Shown: positions 36,107-46,711, counted from the stretch's first letter. The stretch is 64,000 nucleotides of DNA from an uncultured Pontibacter sp. (GCA_947499125.1 CANMMP010000004.1:310001-374000), one strand, 5' to 3'. Program-made: numbers and translations. Notes: generated by a model from the letters alone, not told the origin.

Positions 36107-38956
36107 TTATTTTACGGAAGAGGTACCAACCTGGTTTCCATCCATGTCAAGCTCTACAATTTCGTAGTTCAGCTTCTGAAGTTCCGGTAATACCGTCTTT
36201 TTGTCGCCTACTACTACAATGTGCATCTTGTCAGCTGGCAGGTGTTTCGCTGCCAGTGCGTCGATCTCTTTCTTCGAGATGTTGTTCAGTATCTGCGTCT
36301 GCTTGGCTACATAATCCTTTTTCAGGTCGTACTCCAGAATGCGACCCAGGAAGCCGGCTTTCTGACCAGGCGTTTCATACTTACGCGCATCCGACTGGCC
36401 GATAGAGTTCTTCATGAACTGCAGTTCAGCTTCAGTGATACCATTCTTTCTGAAATCTTCGATCTCTTTCATGAACTCTACAACAGAGGCTGCAGTAGCA
36501 TCGGCACGCACACCAGCTGAAGCTGTGAACGGACCCGGATACTTGCTGCCACCAAAGCCAGAACGGGCACCATACGTATACCCTTTGTCTTCGCGCAGGT
36601 TCAGGTTGATACGGCTGTTAAAGGCTCCGCCAAGGGCAAAGTTCATTAACGACGTTTTATAGTATTCGCCGGTGGCATCGTAAGGCATAGCTACATAACC
36701 GATACGGATCTCAGACTGTGCTGCACCCGGCTTATCTACCATGTAGATCTTCGTTTTAGCGATAGCCGGAGCTTTCGTCTCGGTTGGTATAGTTACGTTC
36801 TTCTTTTTCCACTTCTTCAGGAAGTCCAGTTTGCCCAGTATCTCTTTTTCTGAGATATCACCAACAATTACCAGGTCAGAAACAGAAGGAGAGTAGTTCG
36901 CATTATAGAACTTCTTCACATCATCGAGGGTAATGTTTGTTACCGATTCTGTTGTACCTGATGCAGGAACAGCCATGATGTGGTTGTCGCCATATAATAG
37001 TTTGCTGTATACACCGCTGGCAATTGCAGTAGGCTGCGTTGCCTGGTTAGCAATACCTTCCAGTTGCTGTTTCTTCAGGCGGTCAAAGTCCTCCTGCGTA
37101 AACTTAGGACGGAACATACGCTCTTCTAACAAAGCAAGTGTCTTGTCCAGGTTCTTTTTAAGCGACTGAACTACGATGTAGGTATCTTCTGTGCCTGATC
37201 CAACACGGATAGAGCTACCCAGTTTGTCCAGCTCGCTGCTGAACTGCTCTGAAGTATAGTTCTCTGTATCTTCGTTCAGCATAGAGGCTGTAAGCGATGC
37301 AATACCGGCTTTGTTCGGGTTAGCAGCAGATAATCTGTGGCCACCGGCTATAGTTAACTGCAGTGTTACAGTTGGTATCTCATCCGATTTCGTTCCGATC
37401 ACTTCCATGCCGTTCTTGAACTTGGCAGTGTAGTAATTTGGTACAGTTACGGCTGTTGCCTGGCCTGCAGTAGGGCGCTTCGTTCTATCGAAAGTATCAA
37501 CTGCTTTTGTATACTTCAGGTCGCCGTAGTTCTGTGGACTAGCTACCGACTTGCTGTTATCTACAGTATAGTTGTCCGCCTTGGCGATCATATCTGATTT
37601 GCCTTTAGGTACTACACTAAGTATAACTGAAGGCTGACCTTTGATGTACTCATTGTAAACGCGCATAACGTCTGCTTTGGTAACAGCGTTGATACGGCGC
37701 AGGGCTTCCTGAATATAGTTCGGGTTGTTCTCGAATGTTTCGAAAGCAGCTAACTGAGAAACTTTACCGCTTACGCTGGCCAGACGGTTGATCAGGCTTG
37801 ACTCGGCAGATGCCTTGTAACGCTGCAGGTCTTCGTCTGTAACGCCGCGTGTCTCGAACTCAGCAATTGATTGACGCACCATTTCTTCGGCGGTAGCCAG
37901 GTTAGTAGTAGGGAATACCACTACTGTTACGCCAAACTCACCGGCAAGCTCAGAAGTAGAGTTGTTAGCTGATGCCTGTAACGCTTTCTGCTCTTTTACC
38001 ATGTTCTTGTAGAAGATGGAGTTTCTACCCTGGCCAATTATCTCAGCCAGAACATCCAGTGCGGGCTCGTCTTTATGACCAGCTTCCGGAGTCGGGTAGG
38101 TCATGCGCAGCATCGGGAAACGAACGTTGTCTTCGTAAGAAATATAACGGTCTTTTTCCAGGTTAGCTACCATTGGCTTCATGTCGTCTACAGCAGGGCC
38201 GGCAGGTATAGCGCCAAAGTATTTCTCAACCAGTTTTACTACATCTGCAGGCTTCACGTCGCCACCAACTGTTACGGTCGCGTTGTTCGGGCCATACCAG
38301 CGCAGGAAGAAGTTCTTCAGGTCGTTTACGTTTACACGGTTAAGGTCTTCAATGTAACCTATAGTTGTCCAGGAATACGGGTGACCGAAAGGATACAGGT
38401 TCTGAGAAGTTTTCTCGTAAACCAGGCCATACGGACGGTTATCGTAGTTCTGGCCACGCTCGTTCTTTACAGTTTCGCGCTGAACTTCAAATTTCTTCTG
38501 GGTAACGGCATCCAGTAAAAAGCCCATGCGGTCTGCTTCCAGCCACAGCGCAGTTTCTAACTGGTTGCTTGGTACAGTTTCGAAATAATTCGTTCTGTCG
38601 CGGTTTGTCGTACCGTTCAGGGTTCCACCTGCATCCGATACGATCTTGAAGTGCTCCTCGTCGGCTACGTTATCCGAGCCCTGGAACATCATGTGTTCGA
38701 AAAAGTGTGCGAAACCAGACTTGCCTACCTCTTCTCGGGCCGAGCCTACGTGGTACGTAACATCTACGTGCACTACCGGGTCGGAGTGGTCTTCGTGAAC
38801 GATCAGGGTAAGTCCGTTGGACAGTTTATACTTCTCGTAAGGTATAACCAGCTCATCGCCTTTTTTGGTTACCTTCTCTACGAGTTTAGTTTGCGCATCG
38901 GCCGCGCTTATTACGCTCGCGGTCAGTACAATGCTCAAGCCAATTTTTTGTAGCAT
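36107..38956 (-). CDS. M16 family metallopeptidase (two-domain, insulinase-like)
   Basis: GFAHFFEHMMFQGS (HxxEH), second inactive-like half. Confidence 0.96.
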   Translation of the reverse strand: MLQKIGLSIVLTASVISAADAQTKLVEKVTKKGDELVIPYEKYKLSNGLTLIVHEDHSDPVVHVDVTYHVGSAREEVGKSGFAHFFEHMMFQGSDNVADEEHFKIVSDAGGTLNGTTNRDRTNYFETVPSNQLETALWLEADRMGFLLDAVTQKKFEVQRETVKNERGQNYDNRPYGLVYEKTSQNLYPFGHPYSWTTIGYIEDLNRVNVNDLKNFFLRWYGPNNATVTVGGDVKPADVVKLVEKYFGAIPAGPAVDDMKPMVANLEKDRYISYEDNVRFPMLRMTYPTPEAGHKDEPALDVLAEIIGQGRNSIFYKNMVKEQKALQASANNSTSELAGEFGVTVVVFPTTNLATAEEMVRQSIAEFETRGVTDEDLQRYKASAESSLINRLASVSGKVSQLAAFETFENNPNYIQEALRRINAVTKADVMRVYNEYIKGQPSVILSVVPKGKSDMIAKADNYTVDNSKSVASPQNYGDLKYTKAVDTFDRTKRPTAGQATAVTVPNYYTAKFKNGMEVIGTKSDEIPTVTLQLTIAGGHRLSAANPNKAGIASLTASMLNEDTENYTSEQFSSELDKLGSSIRVGSGTEDTYIVVQSLKKNLDKTLALLEERMFRPKFTQEDFDRLKKQQLEGIANQATQPTAIASGVYSKLLYGDNHIMAVPASGTTESVTNITLDDVKKFYNANYSPSVSDLVIVGDISEKEILGKLDFLKKWKKKNVTIPTETKAPAIAKTKIYMVDKPGAAQSEIRIGYVAMPYDATGEYYKTSLMNFALGGAFNSRINLNLREDKGYTYGARSGFGGSKYPGPFTASAGVRADATAASVVEFMKEIEDFRKNGITEAELQFMKNSIGQSDARKYETPGQKAGFLGRILEYDLKKDYVAKQTQILNNISKKEIDALAAKHLPADKMHIVVVGDKKTVLPELQKLNYEIVELDMDGNQVGTSSVK

Positions 38957-39037
38957 AAGATTAAGATTAGTTGTTTGTTCGTTTTAGACTAAAATAACTA
39001 CTTCAGGTTTAATTCCTTTCATTAAATATACTAACAC

Positions 39038-39445
39038 CTATTTTGTATCGACCAAAACCTGCCTGCTGAACATGATAGAAACCGTTAAGGTCAGCAGGGA
39101 GATAATGAGCATGCCGGTAGTTAGTAAAAAGGCCATGCCTGATGTTTGTGTAGCCGCCGAGTCGCCGCTTTGTTGCACCATATCCAGCAGCCTGATAAAA
39201 TAGGTACCTGCACGCCAGCCAAGTAATAAAGTAAGCAATGCCGCTTCTGCTGCTCCCAGCATAAATGCCCAGCGGTGTCCGCGGTTCAGGAAGTGACCCG
39301 CCGTGAGGGCTATAAATCCGCCTGCGCCCCCTGTTATAAGCGCGGTGTTGGCCTGCTCGCCGGCAATATCTACAGCCACAGCACCGCATCCGATCAGGAA
39401 AGCACCGTAAAAGGCATACAGGTATGATATGTTCTTATGCATCAT
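39038..39445 (-). CDS. Small integral membrane protein (TMEM14-like topology)
   Basis: Four TM segments, Gly-rich. Confidence 0.7.
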   Translation of the reverse strand: MMHKNISYLYAFYGAFLIGCGAVAVDIAGEQANTALITGGAGGFIALTAGHFLNRGHRWAFMLGAAEAALLTLLLGWRAGTYFIRLLDMVQQSGDSAATQTSGMAFLLTTGMLIISLLTLTVSIMFSRQVLVDTK

Positions 39446-39568
39446 GGTTGGTAAGTATAAAGTTGTGCCTGCAAATTAACAGCTGAAAGTTAAAGTATAG
39501 CAAACTATAAGTATAAGCTACAACTTTTAGGTATAAGTATAGTATGATGTGCAGGTAATTTAAGATAA

Positions 39569-40633
39569 ATGGCAAAGAAAAACGATTTGAGCGAGCTGCA
39601 CGGCGATCATGCTATGTCGGCGGAGGAGGCAGGGTTGCGTTATACTTCGGATGAGAAACCGGGCTATGCACGCAAAAAAGCAGGGAAGGGATATCAGTAT
39701 CTTACTGCCAAAGGCGAACACATTACCGACGATAAAATACTTGACCGCATAAACAAATTAGTTATACCCCCCGCCTGGACCGAAGTATGGATATGCCCGA
39801 GTGCAAAGGGGCACCTGCAGGCAACTGGCCGCGATGCCAAAGGCCGCAAACAATACCTGTACCACCCCGAGTGGCAGCATGCCCGCAACAAAACGAAATT
39901 CGGCCGCATGCTGGCGTTTGGTAAGAACCTGCCTAAAATTCGTGAAAGTATTCAGAAAGACATACAGTCTAAAAAGCTGGACCGCCGGAAAGTGACCGCT
40001 TTGGTACTTTCTATTATGGACAATGCCCTTATCCGGATCGGAAACCGCCAGTATGCTAAATCAAACAACTCGTATGGGTTAACCACAATGCGCGACCGCC
40101 ATGTAAAAATCAACGGCAGCCAGGTAAAGTTTTCGTTCCGGGGCAAAAAAGGAGTGGAGCACGACATCGACCTGAAAGACAGAAGGCTGGCTAACCTGGT
40201 GAAGAAATGCAAGGATATACCGGGCTACGACCTGTTCCAGTATTACGATGAAGACGGGGAGCGGCAGGTGCTGGAATCGGGCGATGTGAATGCTTACCTG
40301 CGCGAAGTAACCGACCAGTCCTTTACAGCAAAAGATTTCCGGACCTGGGGCGGCTCGGTACGCATGGTGCAATGCCTCGAAAATGTAATTGACCGCAACC
40401 CCGACCTTGACAAGGAAAAGTATATTAAAGAAGCGGTAAAAGATGTTGCCAAAGGCTTAGGAAATACGCCCAGTGTGTGCAGCAAATACTACATTCATCC
40501 AGAAGTAGTTAATATGTTCCGAGAAGACAAACTGATGGACTACCTGCGTCGCCATGATGCCACCAAATCGAAAAACGCATACCTGTCTGGTACCGAAGAA
40601 CTCATGCTGAAAATGCTAAGAAAAAAGAACTAA
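39569..40633 (+). CDS. DNA topoisomerase IB (poxvirus-type)
   Basis: IPPAWTEVWICPSAKGHLQATGRDAKGRKQYLYHPEW; IRIGNRQYAKSNNSYGLTTMRDRHV; FRTWGGSV. Confidence 0.96.
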   Translation: MAKKNDLSELHGDHAMSAEEAGLRYTSDEKPGYARKKAGKGYQYLTAKGEHITDDKILDRINKLVIPPAWTEVWICPSAKGHLQATGRDAKGRKQYLYHPEWQHARNKTKFGRMLAFGKNLPKIRESIQKDIQSKKLDRRKVTALVLSIMDNALIRIGNRQYAKSNNSYGLTTMRDRHVKINGSQVKFSFRGKKGVEHDIDLKDRRLANLVKKCKDIPGYDLFQYYDEDGERQVLESGDVNAYLREVTDQSFTAKDFRTWGGSVRMVQCLENVIDRNPDLDKEKYIKEAVKDVAKGLGNTPSVCSKYYIHPEVVNMFREDKLMDYLRRHDATKSKNAYLSGTEELMLKMLRKKN

Positions 40634-40727
40634 GATCTACAGGATGGAAGGATTTCAGAATTTTATACTTTGATCTGGAAAGTGCTAAGACTTTAGCTAT
40701 CTCAAGACGAGCCATTAGTTCCGTTTT

Positions 40728-40787
40728 TGGTGTTTTTACCAACAATCCTTTTGGGTGTTTATACTTGCTGGTGAAAACACGCAGCAA
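40728..40787. repeat. Copy 3 of dispersed hairpin element (TTGGTgtttttACCAA ... TTGCTGGTGAAAACACGCAGCAA)
   Basis: Shares GCTGGTGAAAACACxCAGxAAGGG with reverse complement of 12.79 kb element. Confidence 0.65.
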
Positions 40788-40879
40788 GGGAGCTGTAAGT
40801 TGTTATTATTTCTAATAGTGTAGTTTGAGTTTTATAGATCCTTAAATCCTAAAATCCTCTAATCTTAAAAATCTTAGTC

Positions 40880-42460
40880 CTAGTTGCCTTCTCTATCGTA
40901 GGCGTGTACTTTAACATCGGAAGTGGTTTTGTCCTGGGCTTCTGTGCCAAAGTATAGTTCGTTACCGCGTTCGGTGTCGTAGATGCGGGTTTGTTTGCTC
41001 CAGCCTTTTACTACCGACCTATCACTTATCTCGTCTTCGCCGCGGCCCCCGTAAATTTTGAGTGAGATACTTTTGTTTACATTTCCTTCTACTATAAATG
41101 TGTCGTCTTCTGCTAGGCCGTAAAGTATAAGCTCGTTGGTTTCGGAAGTATAGAATATTCGATTGTATAGTTGCATGGCGGGCAGGTTGTCGGATTCGGA
41201 TCGATTAACGATAACCTGGGTGCGGTCATCGTCAAGGCGCTTCACTATAAATTCTTCTTCCTGATCGGAGCCAACTATAGTTACTTCTTTTGCCAGTATC
41301 TCATACACCTTCTGTGCAGCTTCCGGAAGTTGTTTCCGTCGTTCTTTTAGCTTTGTAGTAAGTTCATTTCCAGTCAGTTTGTAAATGGGCTGTGGCAATT
41401 GCTTAACGGCTGTTTCAATTACATCATCGGTTATACTTGCCTGGAGTTCTTTCGCTATGCGTTGCCAGTCGGTGGCTGTAAGCTCGTTCAGTAAGCGCTT
41501 ATCTATAAACTCCGCGTTTATCATCAGGGCCTTTACATCGCTTATGTTCTTATTAAAGGTCTGTAGTTTTCGGGCCATCAGTTTGCTGGTAGCTATAAAC
41601 GGAACTACGCCATCATCCATTTTCAGGAAAACCTGGTCACGGTCTTTAGGTATAGGTTCAAAGTATACTTCTGTTCCTTTCTTTACCATGGCCCAGTCCC
41701 ATTGCCCCTTATGGCGGTCCCAGTCCCCGATAAGCACATCCAGCAATCGCGCGCGGGCAAAAGCCTCCTGATCGAAGTGGTGGTTATTTGTGTTAAAGCG
41801 TAGTTTCAGCACATCTTCTGATCCTTCAAAATCAAAGGCATGGCTAAGTGCGGGAGTTCTGTCTACCGGAGATTTAAACTTCTCTTCCAGTATAAAAAGT
41901 TTGCCTTGCGCATAAGGGCTGTGTTCGCCAAAGCTGGTATCGCCTGTAGGTACATAGTATACTTCCGGGGTAGTATGATAAACGCCTGCTGCCTTTGCCA
42001 GTACAGGTACAACTAAGGCCCCATACGGGTCGTTGGCTGATGTCTGGTCGCGGAGGATGTTTGTAACAAAAGTTGGCTTCCAGAAATCGTAGAGCACATG
42101 CACCGGATCTTTGTCGATAGAGCGCAAAGCATATTCTCTGCCAACAGAATCCAGCAATTCGAAACTGGTTGTCTGGTAACCTCCGCCTTTTTCAGATAAG
42201 GTCAGGCCTCCTTTTAGCCGGGTCATATCAAACACAGGCACTTTTACTGGTGCAGCCCATATGGCGCGGTAATGGTCGCCCCAGAAAAAACGGTGAAAAG
42301 CGCCTGTGTTGTAATGCCTGCCTGCCGTTGCCCAAACGCTATCGGCAGGAGCATCCCGGGCAATGCGCGCATCCTCCTGAAAAAAGTTATCGTCGGCACA
42401 ACTGCTAAGTATAAACCCAGGCAGAAGTATAAGTACCGTAAATTTTTTCAGGAGGCGCAT
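40880..42460 (-). CDS. Lipoprotein with HipA/PI3K-like kinase-like core motif
   Basis: LLPGFILSSCADD lipobox; LLDVLIGDWDRHKGQWDWAMVKKGTEVYFEPIPKDRDQVF resembles catalytic-loop GDxDRH plus DRD. Confidence 0.6.
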   Translation of the reverse strand: MRLLKKFTVLILLPGFILSSCADDNFFQEDARIARDAPADSVWATAGRHYNTGAFHRFFWGDHYRAIWAAPVKVPVFDMTRLKGGLTLSEKGGGYQTTSFELLDSVGREYALRSIDKDPVHVLYDFWKPTFVTNILRDQTSANDPYGALVVPVLAKAAGVYHTTPEVYYVPTGDTSFGEHSPYAQGKLFILEEKFKSPVDRTPALSHAFDFEGSEDVLKLRFNTNNHHFDQEAFARARLLDVLIGDWDRHKGQWDWAMVKKGTEVYFEPIPKDRDQVFLKMDDGVVPFIATSKLMARKLQTFNKNISDVKALMINAEFIDKRLLNELTATDWQRIAKELQASITDDVIETAVKQLPQPIYKLTGNELTTKLKERRKQLPEAAQKVYEILAKEVTIVGSDQEEEFIVKRLDDDRTQVIVNRSESDNLPAMQLYNRIFYTSETNELILYGLAEDDTFIVEGNVNKSISLKIYGGRGEDEISDRSVVKGWSKQTRIYDTERGNELYFGTEAQDKTTSDVKVHAYDREGN

Positions 42461-42470
42461 GCCGGGGGTG

Positions 42471-44120
42471 TTAATAGCTGTTGTGTTTGTAAAACTGCAC
42501 CAGGTTATTTGTTGATGAGTCGTGATCTCCTTTTTTATCGTGGAGCAACTCTTTTTCTATAGTTGTAGCCAGTTGCTTCCCTAACTCAACTCCCCACTGG
42601 TCGAAGCTATAGATGTTCCAGATGATGCCCTGCACAAACGTTTTATGCTCATACATGGCCAGCAAAGCACCTAAATTATAAGGCGTCAGCTGCTGCATCA
42701 TAATAGATGTAGTGGGTTTGTTACCTTCAAATAGTTTGTGTGGCAGTAGCGCTTCCAAGTCATCATTTGCCATGTTTTTCTGCTCCAGTTCAGCACGAAC
42801 TTCCTGCTCGTTCTTGCCACGCATCAGGGCTTCAGTTTGTGCAAAGAAGTTTGACATAAGCAGCGCCTGGTGTTCACCTATCGGGTTATTTGTTTTAGCG
42901 GCCGCAATAAAATCGCAAGGTATAAGTATGGTGCCCTGATGTATAAGCTGGAAAAAAGAGTGCTGGCTATTAGTGCCTGCCGCTCCCCAGATTACAGGTT
43001 GTGTCTGGTAAGTTACCGGTTTGCCGTTCCGGTCGGTGGTTTTGCCATTGCTTTCCATCAGCAGCTGTTGCAGAAACTCGGGCAGCAGGCGCATGTATTG
43101 GTCATACGGGAGTATAGCATGCGTCTGACAACCATAAAAATTCGTGTACCAGATGCTGAGCATAGCCATTAAAACAGGCACGTTCTGGCGCAACGGTGTT
43201 TTCCGGAAATGCTTGTCCATCGACTCGGCACCACGCAGCAATTGCTCAAAGTTATTGTAACCTAACGCGCAGGCAATGGACAAACCTATAGCTGACCACA
43301 ATGAAAAACGACCGCCAACCCAGTCCCAGAAACGGAACGTGTTTTCAGGTGCTATACCAAATTTTTCTACCTCGGCAGTGTTCGTTGATAAGGCCACAAA
43401 GTGCTTCTTGACATGCACCTGGTCATTTGCGTTCTCTAAAAACCAGTTGCGTGCCGTGTGGGCGTTTGTTATAGTTTCTTTGGTGGTAAACGTTTTGGAG
43501 GCGATGATAAAAAGTGTCGTTTCCGGGTCTAGTTTCTTCAGTACTTCTGCTGCATCGGTGCCATCCACATTCGAAATAAAGTGTACTTCGAGGTTTGGTT
43601 TCTGGTAGCTTTTCAGGGCTTCGCAAACCATCTGCGGGCCAAGGTGCGAGCCGCCGATACCAATATTTACCACATGCTTAAATGCTTTGCCCGTGTAGCC
43701 TTTTAAGGAACCGTTATGGATGTTATCGCAGAATCTTTTCATCTGTTGTTGCACGTCGCGCACTTCCTCCAGTATGTTCTCACCGTCAAGTATAAGTTCG
43801 CTGTCGCTGAAGTTGCGGAGGGCAGTGTGCAGTACAGCGCGGTTCTCCGTTACATTTATTTTATCGCCGGCAAACATACTTTCAATAGCACCCTGCAAGT
43901 CCATTTCTTCGGCCAGGTTTACTAGCAGGTCCAGTGTTTCCGGTGTTATACGGTTCTTGGACAGGTCGAACAAAAAGTCCTCAAATGCTATAGTTAATTT
44001 TTTATATCGGTCCGGGTTGTTGGCGAATAGGTCGCGGAGCTGATCTGTTTTGGTTTTGTTAAAGTGGTCCTGCAGTTTTTGCCAGGCATCAGTAGTGTTT
44101 GGGGCGATATTTTTAAGCAT
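42471..44120 (-). CDS. pgi: Glucose-6-phosphate isomerase
   Basis: NIGIGGSHLGPQMVCEAL, DWVGGRFSLWSAIGLSI; start at internal ATG 44120 preferred. Confidence 0.97.
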   Translation of the reverse strand: MLKNIAPNTTDAWQKLQDHFNKTKTDQLRDLFANNPDRYKKLTIAFEDFLFDLSKNRITPETLDLLVNLAEEMDLQGAIESMFAGDKINVTENRAVLHTALRNFSDSELILDGENILEEVRDVQQQMKRFCDNIHNGSLKGYTGKAFKHVVNIGIGGSHLGPQMVCEALKSYQKPNLEVHFISNVDGTDAAEVLKKLDPETTLFIIASKTFTTKETITNAHTARNWFLENANDQVHVKKHFVALSTNTAEVEKFGIAPENTFRFWDWVGGRFSLWSAIGLSIACALGYNNFEQLLRGAESMDKHFRKTPLRQNVPVLMAMLSIWYTNFYGCQTHAILPYDQYMRLLPEFLQQLLMESNGKTTDRNGKPVTYQTQPVIWGAAGTNSQHSFFQLIHQGTILIPCDFIAAAKTNNPIGEHQALLMSNFFAQTEALMRGKNEQEVRAELEQKNMANDDLEALLPHKLFEGNKPTTSIMMQQLTPYNLGALLAMYEHKTFVQGIIWNIYSFDQWGVELGKQLATTIEKELLHDKKGDHDSSTNNLVQFYKHNSY

Positions 44121-44312
44121 AGCTATATGGTAATTCGAGTGGTTGGTTGTTGGGCTCAACTACTCTGTTTTTGAAGTATAAGTTACGGTTTAAGTACAGG
44201 ATTTAGGTTTAAAGAGGCAGGATTTATATACAATTTTGCCCGTTACCGTATGAGTCATAGTATAGGTGCATCTTGTGCCTGCTACGAATTTTTTACAAGT
44301 AACTAAAAAGCT

Positions 44313-44498
44313 ATGAAAGAAATAGAGAAAAATAACGATACAAATAAACCAGGCCGTAAACAGATACTCCGCGAAGATGATGGCAAGAGAACGCCTCCGC
44401 AGCCAAGTGCACACCATACCGGCGATGCGCATCGCAATACCCGGCCAGAGCAAGCTCCTGATGTTCCGCCACATGAGCGCACCGAAGGTATTCCGTAA
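44313..44498 (+). CDS. Small disordered charged protein (61 aa)
   Basis: MKEIEKNNDTNKPGRKQILREDDGKRTPPQPSAHHTGDAHRNTRPEQAPDVPPHERTEGIP followed by terminator-like hairpin. Confidence 0.5.
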   Translation: MKEIEKNNDTNKPGRKQILREDDGKRTPPQPSAHHTGDAHRNTRPEQAPDVPPHERTEGIP

Positions 44499-44529
44499 GC
44501 GGTAACCTGATACATAAGTATAAAGTATA

Positions 44530-44578
44530 AAAATCCGGCTGGCGTAAACTATAGAACTATAGTGCCGGCCGGTTTTTA
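44530..44578 (+). terminator. Terminator-like hairpin AAAATCCGGCTGGC...GCCGGCCGGTTTTT; loop contains AACTATAG..ACTATAG
   Basis: Imperfect GC stem with U-tract. Confidence 0.7.
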
Positions 44579-44653
44579 TTTTTACATATCCAACATTTTA
44601 AAACTATACTTGCCACAAACTTACCTGATCAAATTCCACTACAAGTATAAACT

Positions 44654-45475
44654 ATGACCAACACTCCCAACCCAAAGGTCCGGAAACGCGACGCATCTGA
44701 ACTAGCTTCCGCTTTCGAACATTTGGATGATCTTCTGAAAGATAAAACGCCCGCTGTTTTCCTGGATTATGATGGATGCCTGACACCTATTACCAGCCAG
44801 CCGGAACAGGCTATACTTTCCGCAGAAATGAAATCGGTGTTGCAGCAACTGGCAACCCTTTGCCCGGTAGCTGTAGTAAGCGGCCGCGACAGGCAGAACG
44901 TGCAAGACCTGGTGAAGCTGAATGAGTTATACTTTGCCGGGTCGCATGGGTTTGATATTGAAGGACCAAACGGGATGAAAACGGAACCAGGCGGTGCTGC
45001 GGATGCCTTACCAGCTTTAGAGCAGGCTGACAAATTATTGACTCAGGAATTAAAGGATGTAAAAGGTGCTTTGGTAGAGCGTAAACGCTATGCTATTGCC
45101 GTGCATTTCCGGAATGTGGCTGAGACCGATGTACCTAAAGTTAAGGAGGCAGTGAATGATGCCTTGGAGAGATATCCGCAGCTTAAAAAAGGACTTGGCA
45201 AAAAGATATATGAGCTAAAACCAAACCTGGACTGGCATAAAGGCAAGGCTGTATTGTGGTTACTGAAAGAACTTAAGTTAGATAAGCCGGCTATACTGCC
45301 AATTTACATAGGAGACGATATTACCGACGAGGATGCTTTTGCCGAACTGCAGGGCAGGGGAGTTGGTATTCTGGTTGGCGAACACGACGACAGAACGGCC
45401 GCAACCTATAAACTGGAAGACGTTGATGAAGTTCAGCAGTTTCTGCAACAACTAGCCGATAAACTGAAAGTATAA
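44654..45475 (+). CDS. otsB: Trehalose-phosphatase
   Basis: AVFLDYDGCLTPI, AVVSGRDRQNVQDLV, YIGDDITDEDAF. Confidence 0.96.
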   Translation: MTNTPNPKVRKRDASELASAFEHLDDLLKDKTPAVFLDYDGCLTPITSQPEQAILSAEMKSVLQQLATLCPVAVVSGRDRQNVQDLVKLNELYFAGSHGFDIEGPNGMKTEPGGAADALPALEQADKLLTQELKDVKGALVERKRYAIAVHFRNVAETDVPKVKEAVNDALERYPQLKKGLGKKIYELKPNLDWHKGKAVLWLLKELKLDKPAILPIYIGDDITDEDAFAELQGRGVGILVGEHDDRTAATYKLEDVDEVQQFLQQLADKLKV

Positions 45476-45481
45476 GCTATA

Positions 45482-45511
45482 AAAAAGGTGGAGTTTTCGC
45501 TCCACCTTTTT
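45482..45511. terminator. Terminator AAAAAGGTGGAG-ttttcg-CTCCACCTTTTT
   Basis: 12-bp stem between convergent genes. Confidence 0.92.
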
Positions 45512-45529
45512 AGTTTTAACTATAAACCC

Positions 45530-46600
45530 TTATGCATTTCGGTTCATACAGTTAAGGTCTTCAAACGCCTCTTTCAAGCGCGCTATAAAGTTCTTCTCAC
45601 CTTCACGTAACCAAACACGTGGGTCGTAATATTTCTTGTTCGGAACATCTGCTCCGTCCGGGTTACCTAACTGGCCCTGCAGGTAATCACGCTTGCCCTC
45701 GTAGTAGTTTTTAACGCCATCCCAGAACGCCCACTGCATATCAGTATCAATGTTCATTTTGATAGCGCCATACTCAATAGCCTCCTTTATCTTAGCTTTC
45801 TCAGAACCAGAACCGCCATGGAAAACAAAGTTTACCGGGTTAGGGCCTGTACCATACTTCTGCTGAATAAACTCCTGTGAGTTCTTCAGGATGTCTGGGC
45901 GAAGCTCTACGTTACCTGGTTTGTAAACACCGTGCACATTACCAAAAGCGGCTGCTACAGTAAAGCGGGTACTTACCTTTTTCAGTTCTTCGTAAGCAAA
46001 AGCTACTTCGTCAGGTTGCGTATAAAGCCTTGAGCTGTCAACACCGGTGTTATCTACGCCGTCTTCTTCGCCGCCTGTTACGCCAAGCTCAATTTCTACG
46101 GTCATGCCAATGCGATCCATGCGTTTCAGGTAGCTGGCACAGGTCTCAATGTTCTCTTTTATCTCTTCCTCCGATAGGTCGAGCATATGCGAACTATAAA
46201 GTGGCTTGCCATGCTGCTCGTAATATTTCTCACCAGCATCCAGCAATCCGTCTATCCAGGGTAATAATTTTTTTGCAGCGTGGTCTGTGTGAAGTATAAC
46301 CGGAACTCCGTAGGCTTCAGCCATTAAGTGGATGTGCTGCGCACCGGATATGGCACCGGCAACGGCTGCTTTCTGGTTATCGTTAGCAAGGCCTTTGCCT
46401 GCAAAGAACTGCGCACCACCATGCGAGAACTGAATGATAACCGGTGAATTTACTTCGCGGGCTGTTTCCAGCACGGCGTTTACTGAATTGGTACCTATAA
46501 CGTTTACAGCCGGTAGCGCAAAGTTATTCTCGTTGGCATAGCGGAAAAGCTCGCTTACTTCGTCGCCAAACAATACGCCCGGCCTAAATCTTTTTTCCAT
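45530..46600 (-). CDS. fbaA: Class II fructose-bisphosphate aldolase
   Basis: FALPAVNVIGTNSVNAVLE, VILHTDHAAKKLLPW, NFVFHGGSGSEKAKIKEAIEYGAIKMNIDTDMQWAFW. Confidence 0.97.
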   Translation of the reverse strand: MEKRFRPGVLFGDEVSELFRYANENNFALPAVNVIGTNSVNAVLETAREVNSPVIIQFSHGGAQFFAGKGLANDNQKAAVAGAISGAQHIHLMAEAYGVPVILHTDHAAKKLLPWIDGLLDAGEKYYEQHGKPLYSSHMLDLSEEEIKENIETCASYLKRMDRIGMTVEIELGVTGGEEDGVDNTGVDSSRLYTQPDEVAFAYEELKKVSTRFTVAAAFGNVHGVYKPGNVELRPDILKNSQEFIQQKYGTGPNPVNFVFHGGSGSEKAKIKEAIEYGAIKMNIDTDMQWAFWDGVKNYYEGKRDYLQGQLGNPDGADVPNKKYYDPRVWLREGEKNFIARLKEAFEDLNCMNRNA

Positions 46601-46711
46601 GTCTTATTCGTAAAATTTAATGAGTGTTTTATACTTCAAAAGTATGTTATAATTGAGATTAAACAATAAAAGGATGTTGCAGACAAGTATAAATTTACCT
46701 GTGGTATTATC

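Noticed and set aside
44190-44515. Minus-strand ORFs 44190..44474 and 44303..44515
   Set aside because: Antisense to the small plus-strand gene and terminator; translations Cys/Arg-rich with no motif.
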